Source of the DNA: Latrodectus hesperus
Lineage: Eukaryota > Arthropoda > Arachnida > Araneae > Theridiidae
NCBI GenBank assembly: GCA_037975125.1
Contig: CM075857.1
Location: 71,750,845-71,814,844 of the forward strand
Reading direction: 5' to 3'
Length of the DNA stretch: 64,000 bases
In this document: positions 23,601 to 43,332 of the stretch, piece by piece
Layout: the number at the start of each line of letters is the position of its first letter
Position numbering within the stretch: position 1 is the stretch's first letter
Made by a program: the position numbers and the translations under genes
The notes under the pieces: model-generated
Databases searched by the model: none
The model's input: the letters and a program-made list of their open reading frames with translations, nothing else
Told to the model about the DNA's origin: nothing

Positions 23601-23711
23601 CTGATATCACATAACTTTTTTCATAATACATATGAAACAATAGATGCTAAATTTTAATGTTTCCTCAATGAAAAAATTAAGTAAGGAAAAATATAATATA
23701 TACTTTTACAT
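17621..23711. other. AT-rich DNA, a few short open frames
   Basis: Open frames at 18266-18448 (+), 18645-18920 (+), 21708-21896 (+) and 22582-22938 (-) have no recognisable domain and the composition of translated AT-rich DNA. Within this stretch atgtacttcagcaga occurs twice (near 18285 and 18389). There is also a strong palindrome at 18838-18873, listed separately. Confidence 0.45.
18838..18873. repeat. 36 bp palindrome
   Basis: A perfect 24 bp palindrome at 18844-18867 (ataacgcagcat and its reverse complement) extends to 36 bp with one mismatched pair. The core gcagcatatgctgc is unusually GC-rich for this region. There is no spacer, so it would form a cruciform rather than a looped RNA terminator. 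Function unknown. Confidence 0.85.
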
Positions 23712-24080
<369 letters not shown>

Positions 24081-24129
24081 ATCACAAAAATTCAGAAATA
24101 CGAGGTAGCATTTTATTGTTAAACTTTAT

Positions 24130-25011
24130 TGTTTTAGTTGTTGGGTGTATCTTGGAGGCTGTAATTATGCCGCAAATAGTCTTTTCAAAGCATCACACAA
24201 TTATGTTACATGAGATTTAAATCAGGAAAGTACACTGGCCAATATATTCTAGGCATATATACCCTTTCCAGTAGCAGCTAAACAGCATAAATTTGGTGTG
24301 GTCCTACATCGTTATATTTGATGACGAAATTGTGTCTCCAACAGCACTTCTTAACAGATGCACGTAAAGAAAGATCACCTCCTTACAATATGATCTAGGG
24401 TGATAGAAACGTTGTCAAAAACATGGAACACAAACCGACTCTTCAATGCAATGCTTTCACAAACTGCAACTCTAGGAGAACCTTAAAGATTTGATTTCGG
24501 GATAATATTGGAATTAAAACGTATCCCGACAATTCTTGAAATCAAATGTCTTAGAAAATCGTCTGTGGTATTAAAGCAACTTTAATCAGTAAAGAAGACA
24601 TGATTATATTGATGAAATTTTCAATTTGTGTGCATTCGTCACTATTCTAAGCGTTGTCACATGTGGACAGTTTTCAAAGGAATGCAGCGTTCAGTGCCAC
24701 AGGTGAATTGGTCAAATTTCTAAAGATCTCTGGACATAACAAACCACGATACTTGTTTCTCCGTTGTGTGTTTTGGGCTTAATTCACCTTCATAACCATA
24801 CATTAGTTATAACTATACTACATTTCGTGAGCTGACTATTGCTAATCACTCAAATAACTTCACCTGAGGTTTGGAAGGCTTTTCAAGTTCTCGAAACGAT
24901 ACACTTATTGATTTTGAATTCTTCCGCTACTCTTGTCATACGATACCCCTTCTCTAGCTTTGCAATAATTCTTCCGAGTGTGAAACCTTCCAGGTGATTT
25001 CTCCTGACCAT
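24130..25011 (-). pseudogene. Tc1-like transposase, 3'-truncated and broken
   Basis: From an ATG at 25011-25009, the minus strand reads MVRRNHLEGFTLGRIIAKLE and then a VAEEFKIN..IVSRTWKAFQ-type segment (a stop replaces the Trp). This is the paired helix-turn-helix start typical of Tc1 transposases. Further on, after frameshifts and stops, come a CIPL block, then HVFFTD (first catalytic Asp block, expected HV.FTDESRF), then a VFHVFDN strand. The SPDLNPIEHVWDALGR region survives as YFPDLN and, in another frame, CDALKRLFAA and QPPRYTQQLKQ. The expected last 30 or so residues are missing, and the 3' inverted repeat with them. The order and spacing of blocks match the usual 340-residue protein, and the identification is firm. 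Confidence 0.88.
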
Positions 25012-25279
25012 TTTTCATAAAAGAATACATTTGTCTTTGTAGAGAATACTTTCAATTGTGTCTCTATCCTTCATTTTATTGCAGTCTGAACTGCGCGAGG
25101 TAACCACAAGTATTTTGAGTGAACTCAAGTCAGCTGATACTTAGTTTCTGAACATTTGCATATGTTGACTTTTTCACTGAGTTTTTGCGTTCATTATAGT
25201 GATCGTAACTTCCTTTTTAGTGACTTCAGGGTTACATTACTAAATATTCATTTGGTTGTTCAGGATTTGTACACCAGTG
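25012..25279 (-). mobile_element. 5' end of the Tc1-like element, with terminus
   Basis: This is the non-coding 5' part of the element on the minus strand. It appears to begin CACTGGTGTACAAATCCTG, immediately preceded by TA (positions 25280-25281), as expected of a Tc1 terminus at its TA target. The partner terminus on the other side is absent, replaced by the TA array. Confidence 0.6.
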
Positions 25280-25281
25280 TA

Positions 25282-27775
25282 AAATATATAATGTAAATCT
25301 TACTGCGATGTATCAAATTTTCCGATAGCATAACAAAGCTATTACTCAATCCCCTTAAATCCTTACTGTTCTACAAAATTATAAGAACACAATTTTAATT
25401 TTTTTAATAATTTTCTCGTACACTAAGTAATAATAATTTTATTCAATTTTTTATTAAAACAAAAAACTGTTCAAAAATATTCATTGTTATAATAAAATTT
25501 CTTTTATACTATAAAGGAAACTTTTCTTATTTATAACTATTTTTTTAATTCATCAATAATGTAGCCTTTTTATAATAAGATGCAGATTTTATCTTGATAT
25601 TTTATGACATTAAAAAAACCGTGAATTAAATTGAGACTTTAAAAAAACTAATGATTTGGCCAGTAAAAATATTTTAAAAAAAATTCTTTTTATACTTTTT
25701 CCGTCAAGGTATAAAATAAGTAATTAATTTTTTATTTTACTTAAAATATATGTAAAACTGAATCTTCAAATTCATATTAAAAATTAATAGAATATTGATA
25801 ATATGCAATTGTTGTTTTTCAAGTAAATAATACAATAAGTGTTTTTTATGAGTAAGTTTACTCTTTTAAATTTTGTAAAAAATGTCAAATTATATATGAA
25901 TTTTTTAAAATAATAGGAGAACTTTTTCTTGCGAATAATTAAATAATGGACTAATAAGATAATTAATTATCATGTAAAAAATATATTTTTAGAAAATGTC
26001 TTTATCTTAAAGTAAAAAAAATTGTATGATATTGAACGAATTTATAATTTTTTACAAAAAAGATAATATAAATACAGAAAAATATTATTTAAATTGCAAT
26101 TTTCTCTCTTTGATTACTTGATCAGAATATTTTCAATAATTTTATGTTTTTAATAAATAATTTATAAAAATATGAATTTTCCAATACATTGCTAAATTTA
26201 GGATAAATAGTAACATGAATTTTCTGCTGAAAGGTTTTCAAAAATATAACTTTTTTTTTATTTTATTTTTTTATCTGACATTATAATATAACAAATTTCT
26301 TTTTCTCTAATCAAAAATAAACTACATTAATAGTAAATGTGACCACTTTCAATTTACATTCTAAGATAAATATTTGGCTCATTAAAAGTGTTATTCAATT
26401 TCAAATTAGTAGACTTCTTACTTTTTTTCTTCACTTTGAAATGAATCGTTTTGTTAGGGATTAACTATTTAATGAAAGAGCAAACGAATTATAAATATAC
26501 CATTTGTAACTAAAATCTTTTCAATGTGTGTGATGTCAGTCATTTTAGATATTAATTTTAATCAGTATTACAAACACCAGGGATAAATTTTGTAAATTTG
26601 TATATGATTGACGAAATGATAGGAACATTATTTCCGTTGAAATATGCTTAGTTAATTTGGATTTCATTTTCTTAATATTTGACATTAAAATATGCTTACA
26701 CAAATGAGGCTTTATTTTCAATGCATATATTTGAAATATAAGCAGTGTCTAAAGCTTCATGTTTCTCTTATTTTACAAATCCTAGATTCCTCTTTATTTA
26801 CATTCATAAATGAAGCATAGAAGCAAATGAGTTTACGTTACGAAACATTTTGTATAATAACATCTTATGAAATATAAAATTATATTTTCACAAATATAAT
26901 TTATCTAATGCATCTTTAAAGAATATAAATTTCATTTAATTCAGTAATAAGCTTTTTAATGTTATATTTTAAATACACCTATTATTACATACGAAAACAA
27001 TTTTCATAACAAATAAGACCATGCATGCATTCACAAGATCTCGTAATGAAGTAATTTCGTTTTATATAATCACAAATGCAACTTTTTTACAGGTACATTT
27101 TCAATTTCTTTTAATGAGAACGTTTCTCTTTTTGATGTTTGAGTAAATGTTAAAAAATCATTTTTCAATCATTAAAAAGTAATCCATAATTAATTTCAAG
27201 CATATAAAATGTATTATAAAATTTCTTCCATTAAATATATTTTACATTTTATATTATATCATAAATTATATTAATAGAAATATAAAAGAAATTTGGTCGC
27301 ACATATTTTATAATATTGTTATTTGTAGTTTGTAAATTATTATTAACGTATCATCAGTTAGTAAACATCTATAAAATATGATCTTTTACTAAGCACTGTT
27401 TTCCTTAGTAAAAATTAAATTGATATATGTATATATATTTGCATACTGAAAAAAACATTTAATTTTGAGTTTCATATTTTAAAGGAAAATTGTTTAATTT
27501 CATTATATTTGTATTTCAAATATATTATAGGACTATTAACATACTCAAGTAAATTCATGGGTGTTTATCAATGTTAATTAAAAAAAGTTTATTTCTAAAT
27601 CGGAAACTTTGACGCAACACTATTTTATACAAAATTCTGGGCTATTTCATTTAACTTATTATGAAGTGCTTAATACCAAATCATGTTTTTAACGCAAATG
27701 ACTCTGTAGTAAAAGCACCAATACATTTCAGCTAAAAAAAATCACAATTGATTTTTTTGCCACTCTACGATCATT
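25282..27775. other. AT-rich non-coding DNA
   Basis: Nothing recognised. No open frame of interest on either strand. Confidence 0.65.
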
Positions 27776-27926
27776 ATTTCGCTCTAAGTCTAATTAGACT
27801 AGAGCCAACAGTTTAAAATGTATTCATAACCAGTTCAAACATCCAAACCATAGGTGAGATTCATACCTTCAATTTGTTAAATCAAGGGCAAGAACACTAA
27901 CCGTTCGGCTACCAGCTTCATGAGAT
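27776..27926 (-). repeat. tRNA-derived SINE-like fragment
   Basis: On the minus strand the sequence begins near 27915 with TGGTAGCCGAACGGTTAG, a good tRNA D-arm/A-box match. At 27867-27853 it has GGTATGAATCTCACC, a B-box-like word at about the right spacing. The 3' body is short and ends in a palindromic segment (27781-27805). This is not a complete tRNA, because acceptor pairing cannot be made. It differs in sequence from the SINE at 11.6 kb, so probably a second family. Confidence 0.6.
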
Positions 27927-28019
27927 GTTTCTTATTAAATTAAATGAAATATAACAGCTTTAATCAATTATTAAAGGAGCATTTGATGGCATTAAAGAGA
28001 ACTACAATTGTTCTGCCTG

Positions 28020-28038
28020 TCTGTATATATATATAGAT

Positions 28039-28116
<78 letters not shown>

Positions 28117-28143
28117 GGATAGATAGATATATGTATGTATGTA
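28020..28143. repeat. GATA tetranucleotide microsatellite
   Basis: A short (TA)n lead, then (GATA/TAGA)n for about 100 bp, ending in tatgtatgtatg. Confidence 0.97.
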
Positions 28144-29652
28144 TAGTTAGTTAACTATTGTTTCCGAAAATAAGTGAAGATATCCACAGTTCAGACGATT
28201 AAAACATAAAGTAGACCTATCGAAATATACAGAATAATAAATGAATTTATACCAAAAATAGTCAGTGAAAAATAATGCATGAGATTTCTTTAAAGCTTAT
28301 TACATTGCTATATTTAATGAAATAAATTAATATTTGTTTTTGATGAATGAATAAAATTTTAGTAGGGCATAAATTTTCTCATCACAAAATGACAAAACAA
28401 TGTGTAACAAGTGCCGAGTTAAAATTATCTTAATCATTCAATCAGAACATTGAATTTCTAATAGATTCATAATTTTATAATAGATTAAAATATTCTAATT
28501 TTCTAATACAGGAATCTAGTAGATAAATAAATCTATTATTATACTATATTTCACGCGCCCGACATATCTCACCAAAATTTGAAAAGTCAACAAAATGAGC
28601 TGAATTTGAAATACTTAATCAAAATAATATGTCTTTGAAAACATTGCTTCATCTTACATTGAATGATAAAAAAAACAAATAATTTAAGCTAACAAATTTT
28701 CGAATGTGATTTAAAAATTATGTCTGTAATAAATATAGTTTCCAATGTTTTTAAAGAGTAATGCTGATACTTTGAGAACTAAAAAATAATTTTGTGTGAA
28801 AAACATAAAATCGATAATTATGAAAACCAAAACCCCTTGCGCAGACTATAGAAAATCATGCACCACGAGGTTGAAAATCAAGAATCAAGGTAGTACTTTA
28901 TCATTGAAAAAAACTAGATAATATAGTGCATTTTTAGGGAATCAATGCAAAACAGATGCGAATTTTTCAAACATTCCTAAGTATGCATTCATTGAAAACT
29001 GCATTTTATTTTTTACAAAATGCCTAATTTATTATTTTGGAAATGATTTTCTTGTTTATCGTGCAGTAAATATACAAAAAAAATATATTTTACTCTAAAA
29101 TATTAAAACTCGAAAAATTGTCATGATCATGTTGCAAAATTAGAATAACTAACTATCCTTATACAAAACAGCATGACTAAGCAAATATCTGATTATAAGT
29201 TTCGCTCCAGAAAGAAGAGTGTCTAATTTAATGGATATAGTTTTTCAATAAAATTACAAAAGTAAAGGAGATGTTATTATCACATAATTTTCTTCCTAGC
29301 AGCTATATCATGACTTGATTACTAAAAGAAAAGATCTGATCAAGAAAGTTTTAAAATAATATGCATCAATTAGGATATTATGATCGATTAGTAGAAATTG
29401 TCTTCTGTAGCTAAAATCTGCATCCTGCTAATATCATTTAATAGAGTAAGTAGTAGCATATTTGAAAAACATTGTAAAGGAAAACACACTTTCTACTTTT
29501 TTTCAGCTTCTCTTAAACACACATAGGATAGGTTCGATTTACATCTTTAAAAAATGTAAATCAGTATCAACTGAATATAATGAAAGGTCAGTTTGTGAAT
29601 GGTAGTTTCTGAAAAATGATGTAATAATTGTGAATGCGTCACTTAGACTATG
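28144..29652. other. AT-rich non-coding DNA
   Basis: Nothing recognised apart from a slightly GC-richer patch near 28830-28895. Confidence 0.6.
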
Positions 29653-29654
29653 TA

Positions 29655-30445
29655 CAGGGTGATCTTTTTTAAAGTGACAGTGTTTGAAGAGTCTTGTAGC
29701 GCGATCTAATAGACGAAATGACACCAAACTTGGTATTCAGACTAATCAAGACATGGGGAAAAAATTCCGTAAAAAAAACATTTTAGTTCAAAAGTCACCA
29801 CTAGGGCATTTTTTGTGGCTCTGCTGTAGTTTACAATAAAGAGAATTAGCATAAAACACAGGTATCAAAGCAAAATGCAAATGTTGTTCGATGACAGTGC
29901 CGCCAGTAATAGGGGCTATAAAAGCAAGTAGTATAGACAGCTCCGACAAATAATCTCAGCTGAAATAAACGAGCTCCAGTGGCCATACCCTCTCACGTTA
30001 CCGGAACTTGCGTTTATGTTGGTGGTGTATCAAATTTGTCTCATCTATAGGGACAACATAACAAAGACAGTGCGGAATATTCCTCGTGACATGTTACGTT
30101 CGGCTGTGGGGAACACTGTGCGCAGAATGCATTATGTTATTTCTGAGAACGGAGCCCACATGGAATGTAGACTAATTCCTCACATGGGAAGTTAATGTAA
30201 TAAATAAACATTAATAATTTAATTGTACGATTGTATGTGTCAGTATTTCTCTTATCTCACATTTTATACATTGTAAAGCGCTACAAAATGACCTAGCGGC
30301 GATTTTTGGAACTAATTTTTTTTTTTTTATGGAATCATTTTTCTCGTGTTTTGATTAGTCTGAATAGCAAGTTTGGTACCATTCCGGCTACTAGATCGCG
30401 CTACAGGGCGCTTCAAACCCTGTCACTTTATAAAAGATCACCCTG
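29655..30445 (+). mobile_element. Non-autonomous mariner-type element with long TIRs
   Basis: The ends are CAGGGTGATC and GATCACCCTG, each bordered by TA (29653-29654 and 30446-30447), the target duplication of Tc1/mariner elements. The inverted repeats are long: about 29655-29839 pairs imperfectly with 30268-30445 through shared blocks such as TGTAGCGCGATCTA, ACCAAACTTG and TATTCAGACTAATCAA. The interior keeps only the last part of a transposase (see the pseudogene inside it). At about 790 bp it is an internal-deletion derivative that could only move with enzyme supplied from elsewhere. Confidence 0.88.
29941..30195 (+). pseudogene. C-terminal remnant of a mariner-type transposase
   Basis: An 85-codon segment, open to a TAA at 30193-30195 and inside the 791 bp element. 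It contains QWPYPLTLPELAF, a corrupted version of the WPPxSPDLTPxDFF catalytic block. IYRDN and then NIPRDMLRSAVGNTVRRM follow, the last matching the closing helix of this transposase group (IPRxML...V..R....I..NG.H.E). Everything upstream, including the first two catalytic aspartates, is deleted. It therefore cannot encode an active enzyme. Confidence 0.75.
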
Positions 30446-30447
30446 TA

Positions 30448-31619
30448 TTTTTTTATCCAATTAATGAACTGCCTTTCTAGTAAAATATTATAAATGCCAA
30501 TAATATTGATGTCATTGGCAATTGAGATATTAATGTCACATTAACAAATTATTATGTTGATTTTTCATTTTATGAATTAGTAGACGCAATCTTAAGATAC
30601 TAGCAGTCCAAACAGTGACAAAACAATATCAATAAACTTTGATATAATATCAATATTCAACAGCCAGTTCATTTACAAAGGAAAGGGTACACATGTAGAG
30701 TTTAAGTACGAGAAATTAAAAAAGACTATTTTAATAATGCGCGAAACATTTTCTAAGTATTCTCCGAACTATCCATCATTCTTAAGAATTTATAAAGAAA
30801 CATATTATTTATGATCACATCTGTTTTAAAATTTTTTTTTAAATTTTACAGAAATCAGGATCTCTTACGTTCATTGCATAGTTCATGATATCTTAAAAAA
30901 AATTACACAGTTTAGGATCACCTTTAAAAATTTTACACAGTTCAGAATCACCTTTTAAATTTTTGAAAGGTGTTCCTCAGCTCTGTAAAATCAGCTTTTA
31001 TCTAACATTTGAAAAAAAAATTATTCACTTCAGTTTCACGTGCAAATGCTGAGTTAATGCATAATACTTCTAGCGACTCCCTAATTCCAAACTATTTACA
31101 AGATATATGAAATTCTGTTGAAATATTAGAAAAAAACAGTAAATTTCATGAAGTTACTCTTAAAAGAATGACACTCTGTTAAATTCCATAAAGGTTTATG
31201 GAATTACAAATTCTACGGACCAGAAACAAAATGTGTTCTAAATTGATTTTTATGTTTGGCAACTTTTCATAAGTACACTTTTTGCTCTATTTTAGGCATT
31301 TTAATCATTTTAGAAGTATCTAATGTTGATTATAATAACAAGCAAAATATTTTTCTTTGCTAAATATATTACAATAAAATGATCATCTAATATATATGAG
31401 CAGATAGAAAACTTTATAACTGCATAAGTAAATTTTTAGTGATTTTTTATACGCATAAATACATAATTTAAAATAGAAAATTGCTGTTTGTAATTTTAGC
31501 CTAAAATAATTTATATAATCTTTTAAATCATATGCTTATTTTATAAAAATAAAAAATGTACAGTTTTATAGGATATATAACGATATTATGCAGTAACTTA
31601 ATACATATTTTTTCAAATT
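30448..31619. other. AT-rich non-coding DNA
   Basis: Contains a local tandem duplication at about 30904-30960 (cacagttyaggatcacctttaaa-type unit). No gene recognised. Confidence 0.55.
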
Positions 31620-33085
31620 CAGTTTAAAAGTTAGAAAACGCTTAAAGTCTTATATCCAAATAATGTAGCATTGCACAAATTCGTTTCGCAAATTCCCATC
31701 TCGAGACAACAACAGAACGAGGCATAGCTGCAATTAATACATCACTTGAATATAATTTAAAAAATGATTTGAAGAATTGCATTGCATTCAGCTTAGCTCT
31801 TGACAAATCGACAAATATCACAGATCTTCCGAAATTGGCAATTTTCATACGTTTTGTTTCACCTGACTTCATTGTTAAAGAAGAATTATTCGATTTAATA
31901 GCACTTCAAGAGTCAACCCATGGTGTCGATATTAAAAATCTATTAGATTCTATAAGGAAAACTTTTGATGTACCTCTTAAATGAATGAACTTGAAAGAAC
32001 TTGTAACCAATGGCAATACTGGGTAAAAGAATTACTATACTGGGGAAAGTTCTTATTAGGCTTTTAAGAGATGATTCCTAAATTCCACAATCCATACCTA
32101 ATCGCAGCATAATTCACCGAGAACATATCGTTGCAAAATATTTCAAATATCATGATGTTATGTAAACAGTGTTACGCATTGGGAATTATATTCGCACCAA
32201 TGTAAAAAATCTTGGACAATTAAAATATTTCCATGAAGAATTAAAGGACGAAGAACTTCCAAATGACATTAATTTCTTTTGTATAGTTAGATCGTTATCT
32301 AGCTGCAATATATTGAATCAATTTGTAGATTTGTTTGGTCAAATAACTACGTTTCTAAAAAAGAAGGAAATAACCTATTCAAAATTAGACAATGACGAGT
32401 GTTTACAAGACTTAATAATTTTGACTGATGTTATGGAACATCTGCAAATTCTGAATTTACAATTACTGGTGAAAGATAAAATAATATCCGACATCTAAAT
32501 GTATCTGTGTTTAGTTTTCAAACTAAATTAGAACTCTTTCAGAAAGACATTAAAAATAGAATATTCAGTCATTTTCCTTGAATTAAAAAACTTGTTCCTA
32601 TATTAAACAAGAAAAACTCAACGACTATGTAAAAAAGCTTGAAATAATGTTGATGGAATTCCAAAATAGATTTCAAATCTTAAGAAATTTTAAATCACCT
32701 CTTAATTTTTTTCTGAAACCATTTGAAATTACATAATTCAAAGTGAGTTTTCCATTTTCAATATATTAATGACCAAAAAAGCATCAACAGAATTAGAATT
32801 GAAAGAGATAGAAAAAAGATCAATCACTACCATTATAATGTAAGTCGTTGTCGTTTATTGAATTTTGGAAATTTGTACCAGAATTGAAGTATCATGGATT
32901 AAAAATTCCGCTTGTCAAATTGTTTCAATATTCGAACAACGTAACTATGGGAATCATTTTATTCTTTAAAATTCGTGAAATCCAAACGCCTAATACTATT
33001 AACTAACCATAATCTCAAAGAGTCATTGATAAATACTCTCATTAGTTATTCACCAAGTTTTAAAAAGTTATCAAGAGAAGTTATA
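31620..33085 (+). pseudogene. hAT-family transposase relic (GTF2IRD2/ZBED-like)
   Basis: From about 31700 the plus strand reads IAFSLALDKSTNITDLPKLA, the start of the hAT RNase-H-like core seen in GTF2IRD2- and ZBED-like proteins (SLALDEST.I.D.AQLAIFIR), followed by EELFDLIALQ. After a stop at 31984 and a deletion of the middle part, a 110-codon frame (32169-32498) contains the VRSLSSCNILNQFVDL segment (cf. VRWLSRGKVL.RFFDL) and ends in NLQLLVKDKIISDI (cf. NLQLQGKDQ.I.DM). The C-terminal dimerisation region follows in broken frames (FWKFVPELKYHGLKIPLVKL near 32865). The order of blocks matches the family. Multiple stops show it is dead. No BED finger and no terminal repeats were found. Confidence 0.82.
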
Positions 33086-33555
33086 TAAATGTGTTTGATG
33101 ATGTGATAGATAAATATGAAATTCTTTATTTATTTGTATTTCAAGAAATATTATTCAAAATAGTTTTAAAAAATAAAATCTTCCACTTTTTTTAAAATGT
33201 CTTAGTATGCAAATAAATATATAATTTAATAAATGAGTAACTAAATATCTACGAAAATAAAAGAATTAATATAACATTCATGAAGAATTTAAAAATATAA
33301 AAATTATTTTAAGCAAAATTCGTATATTTAAATGTCTTACAATTCTTTTACATAAAAAAACTCATTTTATGATTGCTGCAAAAACAAAACAATTTACTAT
33401 TTTATTGTACAAATTGCAACTATTAACAGCATTTCGAAATTAAAATTCATATACAACATTTTATTAATTTTACATTAAACCTTAAAATATATATATTTGA
33501 ATGCAAAATAAAAGGTAATTTCCGTATTGATTTGCATTTGTTAACACTCTATTTT
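33086..33555. other. AT-rich non-coding DNA
   Basis: Nothing recognised. Confidence 0.6.
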
Positions 33556-33716
33556 CTATTACACATCGCCAAATATGACTTTTTGAACTAATTTCTTTTT
33601 TCGCGGAATCCTTTCCCCCTTCTTGTTTAATCTTCCTACAAAATGTAACGTGGTTTTCGCAAATAGATAGAGCTACAGAACACTGTGAGCACTGTCAGTT
33701 TAATTATGGCCACCTG
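33556..33716. mobile_element. Mariner/Tc1-like terminus fragment
   Basis: A GC-richer piece ending in gtttaattatggccacctg directly followed by TA. Read from the end inwards this gives CAGGTGGCCATAATTAAAC, which looks like a terminal inverted repeat of a Tc1/mariner-type element at its TA target. No transposase or partner end is identified to the left. The right edge passes straight into the TA array. Confidence 0.5.
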
Positions 33717-33747
<31 letters not shown>

Positions 33748-33908
33748 TAGATAGATAGATATGTATATATATAGATATGTATAGATAGATAGATATATAT
33801 ATACATATATATATACATATATCATGTATATATATATGTATATATATATATATCCATATATATATATATATATATATATACCTATATACTACTATATGTA
33901 GATATATG
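33717..33908. repeat. Mixed TA/GATA microsatellite
   Basis: (TA)n interspersed with GATA runs, tgta steps and one catgta palindrome. Confidence 0.96.
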
Positions 33909-34419
33909 AGAGATCCTACAGCAGTATAATATTTCCTAAAACATTTAAGAAATCTATAAAATTATGAAACAGTTTATACAGTACAAGAAGATTTAAAACA
34001 TTTCTAAGAAAATTAAAAGTTTAGTTCGAATATTACCATTTCTTTTATAATTAATTACATTAACGCTAAACTTCTAAAAAATTTTAATTAATGTGGAATG
34101 TTACTAATTTTTAATGTGATTTGAATTTAATTACATGCGTATTTTGATGAAAGTTTTATTACATTAAAATTTGAAGTTATTGAATATAGAAGCGTTGGTC
34201 TAAGATTGAAATTTCCTCATTTCATTCCTCTACTCCTTTAAATAATTTAATAATTTGAAAAATAAAACGTGTAAATGTCCGTATTAGGGAAGTCAAATGA
34301 ATAATAAATTAAAGAATAAAAGATAATTTAATTTTATCACATATATAAACGTAATCAAATTAATTTATTCGGTACAGAAATTTTAATAAATCTATTACTA
34401 TTAGATCACTTATATAATT
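33909..34419. other. AT-rich non-coding DNA
   Basis: Nothing recognised. Confidence 0.6.
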
Positions 34420-37379
<2,960 letters not shown>

Positions 37380-39531
37380 AACAAATACATTTCAAGCTTA
37401 TTTGAAATATAAAGAATTCTTTTATTAATTTTATTATTTTGATATTCATTCATAAACTGTGAAATCAAATGATGAGGAATCTTAAATGTAAAAAACTACA
37501 CAACTAGAGAATTATTGTGTAAATTTGTGGGAACGAATAATTAATTTTTCAATACATTGAAAAACTGTCTTTATAAATTATTATCAATAATTATTGTCAA
37601 TAATTTATGAAAATAGTTTTATAGTTTTGTGTATAAAACTATAAGTCAGTGATATACAATTTTGAATATTTAAACATTTAAAAAAATTATATGAAAATAT
37701 ATAAATTTATGATGTTTAAGAAAACTAAAATTTCTTTGAAAACAGAATTACATCACTGAAAACAAAATTACATAGGTACTTGTTAAAAGAAACTCAATTG
37801 TAGTCATAAAGTTTAAAAGGAATACCCATATTTTAAATGTAGTTAACATTTATATTTAATTTTTGAATGATCACAGCTACTTAAATCAAATAATATTTTG
37901 GTATATTTTTCAGAAAATATGCATTGCTATAAAGATATGAAAGCGCTTTTTTATATTCTAGATACAGAGCTTTTTATTTTGTAAAAAAATAATATACTAA
38001 ATACCCTTTAAAGCATAAATATCTTTATAAGAATGCAATAACATTTTATGAAATTTATATAAACAATTGTAAACATGATTTCAAAATTATATTTATTATT
38101 CTGCATAAAATCTTGGAAAGTGAAACAAAACGGTGTTTAAATCTTAAATTAAAAAATAACCAATATATTTAATCTTTTGTATCAAAGAAAAATTTATTTA
38201 TATTTTTTAATTAAACTTCGTTTTGTTTAAAAAAATCAAAAAGATCTTATGAGCCATTATTCTATTATCTAATTTTGCGTTCTTGTATATTTTATTTTCT
38301 AGTATATTTTCATAAATGCTACTGACAAATAAATAAAACTTTCCTGTCGAATGCTTTAAGAATGTCTTAAGAATGAATTAACATAAATAAATATTTAATT
38401 TTATATTTCATTGTTTGCTATAAAATAATCCATGAAATTCTTAATTTAATATTTTATAATGTTTCGATAAATAAATAAAGCAGATTATGGTATTATCTTC
38501 AATAAATCTTCTTTAAACTATAATATAAAGTTTAACTAATATTCTTTATATTACGTGAATAATGCCCTGACATTAAAAGCAAATATTATTCGAAAAAATA
38601 ATCACTTCTAATACCTATTTGCATACTTAATTTCTCAGTAAAAAACATCATATATTTTATATACTTAATCTCTTTCACCATGAAAAATATCCTAGATTTA
38701 ATAACTTATATTTAAAATATTTTCCTCTTTTTAATTCCACATTGTGAGAACTCAAGCATTTATTTAGAGCTTATATAAGTTATTATACAAAAATTATTTA
38801 CTTCAATATAAAGTAATATTTTTTTATATTCTGGAAATACAAAATAATGATCTTACGTACATGTACTTTTAATAATAGAGAAATATTACTTTTAAACTTG
38901 TAAATTTACAGCATTTTCATCTTATAATTTAATATACATAAATCTGCCACCATTTGTTATTAAACAATATTAAAAGTATGAGAGATAATTTTGAAACAAT
39001 ATATTAACGTGAAGAAGCATCAAACAGAAATTCATTCTCGACAAAATTTAGGAAAACTGAAAAATAATTTGTTAATTAATTTTCCTTATTTTCTTTCTTT
39101 CAATTATCTTTTTATATAAAATCCTAGATAATATCTTTCATACTTCTAAGTTTATTAAGTATTTAACTTTATTCTTTCTTATAGTCTTAAATATTTTACA
39201 ACAAATAAAATTGATCTTCATTACCCTATCCCTAATTTATAACCCATTCACACTGATTGATTAATTCTACTACTATGAAACCTTTTTCACCGAGAGCTAA
39301 CATTATGCAAGCTGATTTATATTAAATTTAACGAATTATTGCTTCGTGGTTTTTCAGTAGACATTCAAAGAAGATGAGATATTTCTTCTGAAGCAAGACA
39401 TCTTTCTCTTTAAGATAATACGATATTTTTCAGTTGAATATTTATTATGAATGCTAGTGTGTTTATTATATTTATGGTTTACCTCTCATAATGTAATCTC
39501 CTAATTTGAGAATGTAAAATAAATAATATGT

Positions 39532-39533
<2 letters not shown>
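37380..39533. other. AT-rich non-coding DNA
   Basis: Nothing recognised. Confidence 0.6.

Positions 39534-43332
<3,799 letters not shown>

Noticed and set aside
27853..27915. Possible tRNA gene on the minus strand
   Set aside because: The D-arm and T-arm words are present but the remaining stems fail. A SINE-like fragment fits better.
28020..28143. Regular repeat array that could suggest CRISPR
   Set aside because: It is a simple tetranucleotide GATA repeat without spacers, in eukaryotic-looking DNA.
29539..29727. 62-codon minus-strand frame at the edge of the mariner-type element
   Set aside because: It crosses the element's terminal repeat and its TA target boundary, so it cannot be a real gene.
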